Below, piece after piece: positions 1 through 11,400 of a stretch of DNA of 23,742 bases. Below the pieces are notes generated by a model, which was given only the letters and a program-made list of their open reading frames with translations, searched no databases and was not told the DNA's origin. Source of the stretch: Saccoglossus kowalevskii (Eukaryota; Hemichordata; Enteropneusta; Harrimaniidae); contig NW_003133368.1 of NCBI RefSeq assembly GCF_000003605.2, forward strand, positions 16,213 through 39,954, written 5' to 3'. The stretch's first letter is position 1, and every line of letters starts with the position of its first letter. Made by a program: the position numbers and the translations under genes.

Positions 1-5
1 TATTG

Positions 6-77
6 TCAGGTTAGTGTTTTTCGACAGGTTAGTGTTTTGACAGGTTTAGTGTTTTTTGACAGGTTTAGTGTTTTCCG
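6..77. repeat. Short tandem repeat, about four copies of a 16-19-bp unit
   Basis: Copies of GTTTAGTGTTTTTTGACAG, with length differences in the T run, stand side by side. The array may continue left of the window. The following bases to about 1290 hold no gene or repeat that I can support. Confidence 0.8.
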
Positions 78-1296
78 GGGTTTCCACTCAACGCTTAAAC
101 TCACTTAAACACGGCAAAGCTTTCATCAGAATGGAGTAAAGAAATCTTATATTTGTAAACATTCACATTTTCCACCTTAAAACAGAGACATTACATAGAT
201 CAATGTTATGGTCTGCAGATTCATTTTTCAAAATATGTTTGAATGCATTCTTTCCACGACACATGAATGAACTCGTAAGCACTGAGATTAAAAAATCTCC
301 CCGACTGCATTTTCCTAAGAAGGAAACCACTATTTTCCTGGTACGTCAAATCACCTTATTTTGGTGACGTCAGCATTAACAAAATGTTTGAGAAAAAACA
401 GTTCATTTCTAAGTGGATGTAAAAACAGAGTATTATTGAAAATTAGGCGTTAACCTTATGGCATTTATCAATGAGTTTGAACAATGGCAAAAGCTTAAGT
501 TTACGAGGGACACCGTTCGATACTGAGCCTCGGGGAAATCTACAACACTGACTTGATGACATAGACAGAGAGTTCGCAATTCACCCACTAGTCAACCTAG
601 TTCGCTGCGGACTCGCAATATGATCTGAACTGTCATTACTTTATGAACAAACAAACAGTATTATACAAGTCGTGGATCGGATCTACTGTATATTAAGAAT
701 AATAGTGGACTATTTGTATCTCTTCAATGTGTATTCCATTACCAGGCATGAGTGTAATCCATCATTGCTGAGTTTTCTAAACTCTGTATAAATCTCGACC
801 GCAATGTAAACCTTGCTGCAAGGAATGAGCTATGTCAACCGTGTCACGTAGGCTTGAGAAAATTCCCAAATATTGTTTACGTATTCTCAAAATGAGTAAC
901 GATCGATACGTTCTAGTGTGCTACAAATTTCAACTTCACCATGCATACAATAATAAACCATTTTGGGCTCGTAATTTGAAATTAATGTTATTTGTTATGG
1001 TTTTGGTGACGCCCGGATAAATCAAAGAGTTGGCCGCGAATCGACATTCCTCAAATTATTTAAACAAAACTCGTGCGACATAGATTTCCAGTGGTGACAA
1101 GAACAAATCACCAAGTGCTAGAAACTTTACCATTATAAAAAATGAACTATTTTTTTAGCCAGAAAAATATCTAAGTCGTGTAGATAATTTGTTATATAGA
1201 ATTGCTCTGACCAGACTTTGAGTCTCCTCTCATAATTTTAAAACCGAAACGGGAAACAATTTTAAGTTGTAGCACTGAAAGACGTTGCCCGGTTTA

Positions 1297-1966
1297 CCAT
1301 AGACCCTAGAAAACAGGGACATGCAACTTCTGTCTAAGACAAAAGAAAATCCAGTTTCCTGTGTGCAATGTGGGTTATAATCCCATGTATAGATAATCCC
1401 ATTAATACATATACCTATACATCTGAAACAGTTTTAGTTCTTACCTTTCTACGCTTTTTTATATGTTTGATAAGTTATGCTGTGCCAATATTCACATTTG
1501 TCAGTATATAACGAGTGCACTATGCTATACCTGTTCTAAATATGATGAAAAATCCACTTGTTATAATGACACAAATTTTGACAGGTCATTGTTTACGTTT
1601 AAGCAGTTTTGTTTTCTTGTAGAGAAAACTGACCATTTTTATTCCCCTTTTCTGTTTTCATAGTGGAATAAAAACTGTTAACTTTGCAATATTTAGTTTC
1701 ACTCGAGTCAATAGAATGGGCTTGGCTATTCAGTTTTAATCAAATGTAATTTTTCCGATTATATTCTAACCACAAAGTTGGCTCATTTTGTGTAGCTACT
1801 CCCTGGCAGCCATATTTGGCTTATGTAACAGGAGAGGATGTAACAGTGGTGTTGACATAGCTTTATTGTCAGTTTCACTAAGGTGTTAATTGGGTAGAGG
1901 ATTATAACTAAGGTTACATGAAAGGGATACCTACAGTAGCATGTCCCTGTTTTCTAAGGTATATGG
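1297..1966. mobile_element. 670-bp non-autonomous DNA transposon with 28-bp inverted repeats
   Basis: 1297-1324 and the reverse complement of 1939-1966 match at 26 of 28 positions (core TAGAAAACAGGGACATGC). Both sides are flanked by GTTTA (1292-1296 and 1967-1971), consistent with a 5-base target duplication. Inside, the longest frame (1463-1663) has no recognisable protein, so the element would depend on a transposase from elsewhere. The superfamily is not clear. Confidence 0.68.
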
Positions 1967-2166
1967 GTTTACTAAATAACTTCATTGAGGACGAATACAT
2001 TTTGGTCTCATTGGTCCCACCGGTATATCCCGTTATATTATAGTACTCATTGTTATCCTGGTAAATTTGTCGAGCTCATGAGTTGTTCCAAAGATACCAT
2101 TATATTCAATCTAGCTATATACAGGACAAACTAATTAACAAACGCCTAGAAGCGTGTTCTCTTTGA

Positions 2167-2226
2167 CATGGTTGCGTGAGATGCGCCCTCCGTTCGGCCG
2201 GCGAGGGCGCCACTCACGCCTACATG
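2167..2226. repeat. GC-rich near-palindrome in AT-rich DNA
   Basis: Arms 2174-2190 and 2203-2219 pair at 15 of 17 positions around a 12-base loop (CGTTCGGCCGGC), and CATG extends the symmetry outward at 2167-2170 and 2223-2226. It may be the core of a foldback element or a structured RNA if transcribed. Around it, 1967-3040 shows no gene that I can support. Confidence 0.7.
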
Positions 2227-3040
2227 TCAGGCTAATATATAGCGTGCTCTCGTGTGTGTTAATGAAACTACTATTAATTGTACATTTTGGCCAGTATGGA
2301 ATAAACATATTATCGAATTGGAGATGCATATTACCCGATCATACTGACATTACCGGTCAACAGGCATGGGCCCGATTACAGACACGGAAATGAGGGACAC
2401 CACAACATAAGCATATTCTTGTATTGAGGGGAATTTCGAAACAGCTATTCTAATGGCAGAAACAACTGTGTCTTTTACAATTCATATTCTTGTGTAGCAG
2501 ATTTTCCAATTTTTGGAATTTTCAATAATAATTTCAGAAAATGCACAAAATCATCAAATTCTAATATTCTCCACGTAATTAGTGGCTTGAACAATGACAA
2601 TTCAAAGATACGACTTTAAAAAAAAATTAAATTGTTATACTATATTTTAACGTAAAGTACATAATAAGATAACGTAATTAGATGCGAAATACAGTGAAAA
2701 TTTGCTCCACACGAGAATGTCTTGAGAAGAGAACTGAGATTTGGTTTTCCATAACTGCCATGGTAAAATATGTATTCGTCAAGCATACAAGTGCATGCAC
2801 TTTATCGCAAATGAATGAACAGATATTAGCATAAACTGGTACCTGTAATTTCATTCACAAGATTGCAGAAGTTAAATGGCAATTGCATAATCTCTGACTT
2901 GAAGAAACATTGGCTTTATGGCAAATTATATGAAATGCCTTGATTCTGTTTGCAACTTTTCCCTACATAGGTTTTGGTAGATTGTTGATATGTTGTAGGA
3001 CGGTAAGCCAGTGTTATCATGAACGGACTGTATGTTGCAA

Positions 3041-3640
3041 TGAGTGACAGGTATAAATGCAATAATATATGTAGTGTTCTATACTTACAATGAGTGACAG
3101 GTATAAATGCAATAATATATGTAGTGTTCTATACTTACAATGAGTGACAGGTATAAATGCAATAATATATGTAGTGTTCTATACTTACAATGAGTGACAG
3201 GTATAAATGCAATAATATATGTAGTGTTCTATACTTGCAATGAGTGACAGGTATAAATGCAATAATATATGTAGTGTTCTATACTTACAATGAGTGACAG
3301 GTATAAATGCAATAATATATGTAGTGTTCTATACTTACAATGAGTGACAGGTATAAATGCAATAATATATGTAGTGTTCTATACTTACAATGAGTGACAA
3401 GTATAAATGCAATAATATATGTAGTGTTCTATACTTACAATGAGTGACAAGTATAAATGCAATAATATATGTAGTGTTCTATACTTACAATGAGTGACAG
3501 GTATAAATGCAATAATATATGTAGTGTTCTATACTTACAATGAGTGACAGGTATAAATGCAATAATATATGTAGTGTTCTATACTTACAATGAGTGACAA
3601 GTATAAATGCAATAATATATGTAGTGTTCTATACTTACAC
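3041..3640. repeat. Minisatellite: 12 tandem copies of a 50-bp unit
   Basis: The unit begins TGAGTGACAGGTATAAATGC and ends GTTCTATACTTACAA. All 12 copies keep exactly 50 bp. Differences are few: TGAGTGACAA replaces TGAGTGACAG in copies 8, 9 and 12, ACTTGCAA occurs in copy 4, and the last copy ends CAC. Such uniformity points to recent expansion or homogenisation. The copy number may be collapsed in the assembly. Confidence 0.97.
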
Positions 3641-4655
3641 ATGCAGTCAATAGTTTCGCCCGTTTGGGTAAGTTGAAAGAAAACCTGCTTCGATGCAGCG
3701 ACCCAATCCTCTTCCAACAGTCTGCAATTGAACAATACGCTCACGCGGTGGCGCTGTTTTGGGTTCAATGCAGGCCTTTCCCACAGTCTATCGCCCTAAG
3801 TTTGTCAATTAGCTTTCAGAGAGTATGAATTATTATTTATACATTTTTGCTACAATAGAAAGCAATTCATTGTTTAGTGCCTGAATTCAAATTGGCAGTG
3901 TTTGTAGGTGCAGTTAGAATTGGTTAATTTACTGTTCTTATTTCTAAGGTATTTAATAATGGAATTAGTTCAGTTTCTGTTCCTATTCCTATGTCGTGTT
4001 CTTTCTGGTTGAGTATCTTTCCTTATCATTTGTTTCTGTCTCATTCATGTAATTTTTCAAAAAATAATTTGTGAAATATGTGTTGTTATTACGTTTTCAC
4101 CAAGCGATGTGGTTTTTAATAAAGTTTAAATATGAATGCGAGATTCGTAGTTCAGATATTGACACGTCTCAATATTTTTCATTTTTTTAGTATTTTTGAA
4201 TCATTGAATCGTACACAATTCTACAGGTCAAAGGTCGTGGTAGGTGACTTGTGTTTGACTATTCGTTGCTCTTCTTTCTATGTCTTGTTACTTTCGTCCA
4301 CGTTAGATTGAACAGCGCCCCCATCTTCTAGGGCAATTACGATTTCAGAGTTCAAATACGTTGATATGCTAATCAGAACATACGCCATGGAAAATAAACA
4401 TTGATTTACCCACAATCCAATGTACTCTTCTAGTGCAAATCGCAAGTATGAGGTTTGACACTGGGCGCAACTTGCACTAATTACCGCCGGTGAATCCTTC
4501 GATGCATTCCAATCACCTAAAAATACCTAACTAAAACTTGATAACGTCTTTGTACTCATTGATCTGCGCAACAGTCAAAGTCGCCATATTTGTTTATATG
4601 GGACCCATATATCTCGCGCATGCGTTGCATGACGACTACAGCCCTTTAAAGTATT
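3641..4655. other. Intergenic stretch with nothing recognised
   Basis: A minus-strand frame of 77 codons (3535-3768) begins here, but its second half is minisatellite and I do not recognise the first half. No splice-supported exon or inverted repeat stands out. Confidence 0.5.
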
Positions 4656-4990
4656 GTCCTGCGAATGAAGCTAGTCTCTCCCGCGAATGTAAAGTTTTGT
4701 CTCTCGATTTAATGTTTTGTATTGTATAATGAAGTTACGCCATGATATAATGGAAACTCGCCATTGTATAATGAAGTTATAATATAATGAATAATTCACG
4801 GAGTATAAAAAGCCTCTACCCATTGCACTCAACCACCACCGCTGCCGTAATTGCAGTCTCTATTAGTGACGTTGTACTGCGTGTCTTCTTTAAAACGGTG
4901 TTCGCCTCGTAATTATATTTTGTATATTTGTTTGGATATTGTGATTTTCATAAAAGCATAAATATTTTTAAATAAATTTCAAATGATTGT
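4656..4990 (+). promoter_or_regulatory. TATA-containing promoter-like block, possibly a solo LTR
   Basis: A TATA box (TATAAAAAG, 4804-4812) stands 27 bases before an initiator-like CTCAAC (A at 4831). A 17-base direct repeat (ATTGTATAATGAAGTTA) lies upstream at 4721-4737 and 4763-4779, and AATAAA follows at 4971-4976. Enhancer repeats, TATA, start site and poly(A) signal within about 330 bases is the plan of an LTR. I could not find matching TG...CA ends or a target duplication, so edges are approximate. The alternative is an unknown gene's promoter. Confidence 0.35.
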
Positions 4991-5289
4991 TGAAAACAAT
5001 TTGAACCTGAAAAGACCCATGGGTAATGGGCATGACCAATGGCTTCAACAGCCAATTAAAGCGTGTTTTTTTTTATTTGAATGATAAAGAGTAAATATTT
5101 GTATGAATTCACATAAAAACAACACCTATGCCTCCATGAAATTCACTGTAGTACTCAGAGTTTACGAAAAAGGGAAATACGCCTGTACATGTACGTGTAT
5201 TTTGAAATATTTTCGACTTACTGGCGCCCCCATGAGTCAAGCCCTGGCAACGTTCTTACAACGACAACCTGCGCTTGCGCAAACAGCGT

Positions 5290-5304
5290 GTTTCCCTTAG
5301 CAAC
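5290..5304 (+). promoter_or_regulatory. RFX-type X-box-like site upstream of CFAP52
   Basis: GTTTCC-CTT-AGCAAC matches the X-box layout GTNRCC-N(1-3)-RGYAAC with one mismatch, in the left half. It lies 103 bases before the CFAP52 ATG. A second half-site (GGCAAC) is at 5246-5251. RFX factors drive ciliary genes through X-boxes close to the start codon, so motif, position and target fit together. Binding is inferred, not seen. Confidence 0.6.
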
Positions 5305-5406
5305 TGAGCTGGACCACGGTGGCAATTTGTTGTCTGCTCCTGCGTTCATCCTAAATCCGTGAAATTTTACCAGTTTCATTGACAATATCTAGCCAAATCG
5401 AGCAAC

Positions 5407-5470
5407 ATGGCTGAAAACGGCACTGAGGATATAAATAAGCTGGATTTGATTCGCACTATTGGTTTCAACG
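5407..5470 (+). CDS. CFAP52: CFAP52 coding exon 1 (residues 1-21 and first base of 22)
   Basis: Begins with ATG in the context AGCAACATGG and ends at the donor ACG|GTAAGT. It encodes a short polar leader and the conserved IGFN stretch. The last codon (Gly22) is split after its first base and completed by exon 2. The 5'UTR start is not visible; the preceding bases are richer in GC than the surroundings. Confidence 0.92.
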
Positions 5471-8400
5471 GTAAGTATTCTGTTAGGCTTCGGTTGCGTT
5501 GTGACGGGTGCCATTTTCAAAACACTGCAAACGTTATGATTTACACATTGAGAAGAATCGAGAACTCGTGTTTTGAGAATAGCAGTTAACATTTGTTTAA
5601 TACCCAATGTAGTGAAGGGTTCATTGCCGTGATAGCCTCGAAAATATGCTTGTTTAGTTTGAAAATTGCTAGAAAATAGTTGCATATTTTACCTAAGTGT
5701 TGGGATATATCATGTTGTTTGGACTTGTCTTGCATCTTGGTGACACATTTACAGGTCACTACTATATTCCAACGGCGTTACTTATTCACATCACCGAGAA
5801 CTGTAGTTCGGACTGGTTCTTCACACACTTAAAATAATAACTATAGTACATATGTAAATCTACGATGGTTCAGTTCTGTAACTGTTTTCTGGTCAACTGT
5901 AAATAAATACAGCTTGCGTTTTATTCGCTTACATTGAGCCGTGAGTACCAGTACACACAAATGAACTAATTACATTAGTATCTCGTCATAAGTGTGTTTA
6001 CCGCCCGTTTCGCTGTTCTTATCTCCATTGAATAACAATTCCAATTTAAAACTATATTGATATTACTGATGTTGCTTATCACACTGGACGTGAATAGCAC
6101 TGAATAACATGGTGTGACTATAACATCAGGCAAAACCATGCAGTCACGCCCTAAGATTGATCCATATACTATGTATATGTTTATCTTTGAAATTGCGTTG
6201 AAGTATATATATGAAAATCCAGAAGAGCATGGTCATCTTTTTCAATGTATGACCCAAATTTTTATGAATTCAAAATAATTACAGTAGAGAAATCTCTAAC
6301 ATCCCATTTCATGCAAAGGTATATTTTGAAGAGTGACTTATGAATTACTTTAGTAGAATACTTTATTTTAGCTGGAATTAATTTTTGCTGAAAACACTTT
6401 TAAGCGTTTTGTATGGAATTTATTTTCACTGATTTTTGACAAGTTGAATGTAAAACATAGGAAAAAATGTATATTCGCTGGATTTTATTTTTACTGAATC
6501 ATTCCTTCAGCGAAAATAGCAAAAATTAATTCCAAGCGAAAATAAAGTATTCTATAGTATACATGTTACTTGTGAAGTTCATACGTACATAGTGTATGTG
6601 TGTTACTTACATGAGTAATATTTGTTAATACTTTCATTTTGGGGTGTTATTTAGTTTAATATTATCTTAAGCGGAATCTGATGTTTGTTAATGCTATAGA
6701 TTTTTTAGAGAAGAATGAAAGTCTAAATTTCACCAGTATCAAACCAACCTTGTATGAGACAAATTTTTAATATCATTTTCTCATAGGCAATATACCTGGA
6801 GGTTTGAAAGTACATCCAAACCGTCAGCATGTGGTTTACGCACTTGGTAATACAGTCATTGTAGAAGACATAACCAGTCATCAACAGTGTTTTCTTTCTG
6901 GTCACACAAATGATGTTTCATGCTTGACTGTCTCAAAAAGTGGTAATTATCTTGCATCTGGTCAAGTCACACACATGGGCTTCAAGGTAAGAGCTACCCT
7001 TCAATGAACTACAGCTATCTTTTTTTTCAAATGTGAAATCCGAAATTGTAAAGGTATAAATAGCACAGTGCATCCCAAACAATATAAGCCATCATAATGT
7101 AACATCATTTGTTTACATCTTTGCTAACCAACATGTGATTGTTCAGGACCTGTTTGATAAAAAATGTCATTTACTGTTCAGTACTAGCTCACGATTTGCT
7201 ATGACAATATTTTCCATAAGTTGATTTATTAACAGGTATACATAAATGTACGTCATGCATCAACATTTTTTACGGCCCAAATCATTGATTTCAACGAAAT
7301 GGGGACTACTCGACCCTCAATTTTCACACTGCATTTCATGTGACATTAGCCTTGTGTATGGTCACTTTGCCCATGCAGTTGTGTCTAAAACAATGTTTTG
7401 GTAGGATGTTGTTACATGTATATTTAAACAAAAACATTTTCATAATCACAGCTATTGTCGCTCCAATAATAATAGTAGTGAACAGTGCATTATTTTATCT
7501 TTGGATGCAAACAACTGGTTCTTGCTCACATATACTCAAAACATAAAACAATTATGAGCATCTGGAAAGTTTGTAAACCAAGCACAATTATGGTTAGATG
7601 GTTTGTGATAATATAGTAGCAATTTTAGGCTTTATACATTTACTCATTTAGTGTAACCAATAAATAAATAAAATAGATTTGCTTTTTTTTTTATCAAATT
7701 CACAAATTTTCAGCTTAATTTCATTCAATTAGCAATCTTCTGGTGACTGGAACAGGCACATAGTGGAATTTTACTTGTTAAAGATGCAATATGGATGAAA
7801 ACGTGTACCAGTAATTTTTAATACTGCTGCTATTCTTTTTTAGCACACAGTATTTATTCAACAGTACAATGAAATTCAATTAAAAAATACGTATATTTGT
7901 CCATATTGCATATTTAATGCCACTTCAGTTATACATCACTTGTTTACACTAATCTCAGGTCAATAATTCAAGTTTTCATCTAAATTTGATTTTTTGAAAC
8001 AGGCTGACGTAATTATCTGGGACTTTGAGAAACGAGAATTGTATGCCAGACTGACACTACACAAAGTTAAAGTGGAATCCCTTGCATTTTCTCCCAAAGA
8101 CAAATACTTGGTAACAGTAGGAGGACAAGATGATGGCAGTGTTGTTGTGTGGAATATTGCTAAGAAGGAAGCTATTTGTGGTAGTCCAGCTGCAGTACCA
8201 AGTGATGGAACTACTATGTGTGTCACTTATGCCAACATGTGCGATGAAACATTTATAACTGGTGGAAAGTAAGTAATGATATATCATAACATGTACTTCT
8301 TATATACATAGTAAACTGTAATTCTGTAACCACATCTTGTTTATACCTTGCTAAATGAAAAATGTGGCTCAGACGAGTGTTCCAGCCAATGTGGGAAATA

Positions 8401-11400
8401 AATTTTAACTACCGGTATATTTGTCTCAAGAGCCTTTTTAATATCACTATATTCAATACGTTCAATTACCCACCATAGACTCTGGTCAGTCAAAATGACT
8501 ATTTTGAACTGTAGGCATTAATCAGAAGCCCCATGACCCCAAGATTCTCTTCCCTTACATCACGAACCACGTGACCGAGCACATTCGGCGGCGCCATTAG
8601 GGCTGGATACTCACTCTGCTTCTTCTCCGCATCAATGGGGATGAAGTTCAAGTGGCTCTGCCTGGCTCGTTTGCTTTTTCCTGGCCGGGTTTCAAGTTTG
8701 GGTCCTGTTGTTACCGCGGCACCAACATTCTAGCTGGTAGGATAAGTTTTCACCGGGTGAAGGAGGCGGTCGTGTTCCCTGGGCGTTCTCACCAGCTCAG
8801 TCTGAGACGATCCAACATGCGGCTGATCTGCACTGGCTCGGAAGATGAATTCTGATTGGCTAAAAAAACAAAAAAACTTGTGGCGTTGAATGCACGTTCA
8901 TTGTCAGTATTGTTATGCAAATTCAAACTAGCTAATCATTTACAACCTTCCGAGCCAGTGCAGATTAGCCCCCAACATGCCCTGAGGGCAGAGTTGCGAC
9001 CCATCAATTTCCTAGAATTTTTGGGCTCCTCACTGGATAGCTATGTTCGATATCCTCCAGTGTCATATGGCTTTCTTGGCCAGGGCTACTACGGTGCAGC
9101 GAGAGGCGGTTTTGGACACGTGTGTTTTCTCCATTGAATTGAGTCAGGGGGTACGCCACCGCCTCAGTTACTCAGACTGGACATCATCCACCCTCCTAGA
9201 TTGGGAGATGGCGTGTGCAGTATCGGAGCTTCGGGGTGTAACGAGCCAGATGGTTTAAGTCGAATCTGCTAGCCAGTTGGCCGCAGCCAAGGGCAAACGG
9301 AGGGCACCCCAAGCACAGAAATCGCAACTCCCTAAGACTAAGCCCGCTAGCCAGAGTCAGCCAGGAGGCAAGCGCTCATACCCTTCCACGGGAGGGAAGA
9401 GTAACGGCACGCCCCAAAGACAGAAGGGACCGAGACCCCGGGAAAGCTCACCTCATGGGAGAAGAGAATCCCCCCCTCGCAACCACCGAACCCATGGCCA
9501 CACATCCCTGTTGCACACAGATTGCGCCGGTGTTTGTCGGCTTGGAGGCAGTGGGTAGCCGATCCCTGGATGTTCCAGGTGGTGACTCGCGGCTACAGAA
9601 TACCACTGACATCTCCACCTCCCCTGCCAGGGGATCCCCACAAGGTGAAAGCAATCAGACAGGGAGTAGACGGTTTGCTCAAAAAGGGCGCCATACACAG
9701 GGTAGTTCAGCCGACGCTAAGTCTGGGTTCTACTCAAATGTTTTCGTAGTACCAAAATCTACAGGCGGCTGGCTGACAATCAGTATTGTGTTATCAGCTC
9801 TATGCAGACCCCCTTTTGAGCCCCTTCGATCAGCACCACTCAAGTTTTTGACGTGGAAAACAGTCTTCCTACTGGCCCTCGCCTCGGGTAGGCGCCGGTC
9901 AGAACTAGGCGCACTGTCCTTCGCAGACGGGTGCGGCGCCTTTATGGACGATCAGGTTGTGCTAAAGACACGAATCTGATTCCTCGCCAAGGACCAAATC
10001 CCAGGACACTGCTGTCAAATATTGTCGGTTGGGAGGATCAGGAGGAATTGCTTCTCTGCCTGGTTCGAGCGTTGAGTTGTTACAAGAATTGTACCAGGTT
10101 TTTGAGACTGGGAACCAAACTAATGTTTTTGTGTTACGGCCCTGGCAGACAGGATAAGCCGGCCTCCCCGACTTCCATTGGCAGGTGGATCACTGCGACT
10201 GTATTGGAGATCTATAATACGTTATCCTCCTCAACACAGAGTCTGCAGAGCCACCAAGTACTAGCGCATGAGGTTTGTGCGATTGCTAACTCACTAGCGC
10301 TAGCGTCAGGCGTCCCCCTCAAACACATTCTGAGGACAGGTTTCTGGAGAACATCTTTATCAACTACTACCTAAGAGACACCCAATCTATTGAGCAGGGT
10401 CTCTTCAGGTTGGGCCCCATAGTAGCGGGTCAGACTTTGGTTGCTGACCCAGCCTGAACGACCACGAAGGTCCCTGCGCATAGTCAGTCCCCCCACTCTT
10501 CCCATAGCGTTGGTCTAAGTCCTCGATGCGGAGAGAGAAAGAACCAGAGTGAGTATCCAGCCCTAATGGCGCTGCCATATTGGCTCAGTCACGTGGTTTG
10601 TGACGTAAGGGAAGAGAATCTTGGGGTCTTGGGGCTTCCCCTGACCTAGATTCTATCTATCTGTCATTGGCAGAATGGCTGATTAATGCCTACAGTTCAA
10701 AATAGTCATTTTGACTGACCAGAGTTCTATGATNNNNNNNNNNNNNNNNNNNNNNNNNNNNNNNNNNNNNNNNNNNNNNNNNNNNNNNNNNNNNNNNNNN
10801 NNNNNNNNNNNNNNNNNNNNNNNNNNNNNNNNNNNNNNNNNNNNNNNNNNNNNNNNNNNNNNNNNNNNNNNNNNNNNNNNNNNNNNNNNNNNNNNNNNNN
10901 NNNNNNNNNNNNNNNNNNNNNNNNNNNNNNNNNNNNNNNNNNNNNNNNNNNNNNNNNNNNNNNNNNNNNNNNNNNNNNNNNNNNNNNNNNNNNNNNNNNN
11001 NNNNNNNNNNNNNNNNNNNNNNNNNNNNNNNNNNNNNNNNNNNNNNNNNNNNNNNNNNNNNNNCCCATCATAGACTCTGCCTAATTGGATGAAATGATAG
11101 ATGGATGTAAATCTGAATGAAATATATGTAATCTTGTGTTTCTGTTTAGATTTTCATCTTATAGAGGAAATGTTGTAGTTGTCAAGAAAAGCAGAGGAAC
11201 ATTGTTAAACAGAAATAAACCTCTTGATTGTGATGTGACACCTTACTGACTGTTTGCTTTTGTTTTTTTGTTTCCTTCTTCTCAGTGGTACATTAAGAAA
11301 GTGGAAATTGGACCTATCAAACAGAAAAATTCGCCCAACTGATGTCCGAATGGGGCAACTTAAGCGTATAGTTAAATGTATTGAGGTAAGATATAGTGGA

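Larger units (their letters stand above)
8473..10733 (+). mobile_element. Decayed, internally deleted DIRS-like retrotransposon in CFAP52 intron 3
   Basis: It is bounded by long inverted terminal repeats (8473-8634 and about 10522-10733) and carries remnants of gag, a reverse transcriptase N-terminal part and a tyrosine recombinase, in that order and in the same orientation as CFAP52. That set (reverse transcriptase plus tyrosine recombinase, inverted repeats, no integrase) defines DIRS elements. Intact members run to several kilobases; this one is about 2.3 kb because most of the reverse transcriptase, and RNase H and the region after it, are missing. Several frameshifts and in-frame stops show it cannot encode its own proteins. 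An N gap touches its right end, so the true boundary there is uncertain. Confidence 0.85.

Noticed and set aside
832-1020. 62-codon plus-strand frame
   Set aside because: No recognisable motif, no splice context, and of a length expected by chance.
1463-1663. 66-codon frame inside the 670-bp inverted-repeat element
   Set aside because: Cys/Phe/Tyr-rich with no transposase motif; the element looks non-autonomous.
3535-3768. 77-codon minus-strand frame
   Set aside because: Its C-terminal half is translated minisatellite and the rest has no family resemblance.
7960-8287. Minus-strand frames over CFAP52 exon 3
   Set aside because: Shadows of the well-supported plus-strand exon.
9455-9979. Single 174-codon frame read as one novel fusion protein
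   Set aside because: It reads gag/RT-region DNA in the wrong frame at first, then a truncated RT motif, then recombinase. It is a product of deletion and frameshifts, not a designed fusion.
10711-11073. Open frames across the N run on both strands
   Set aside because: They consist of undefined residues from 330 N and carry no information.
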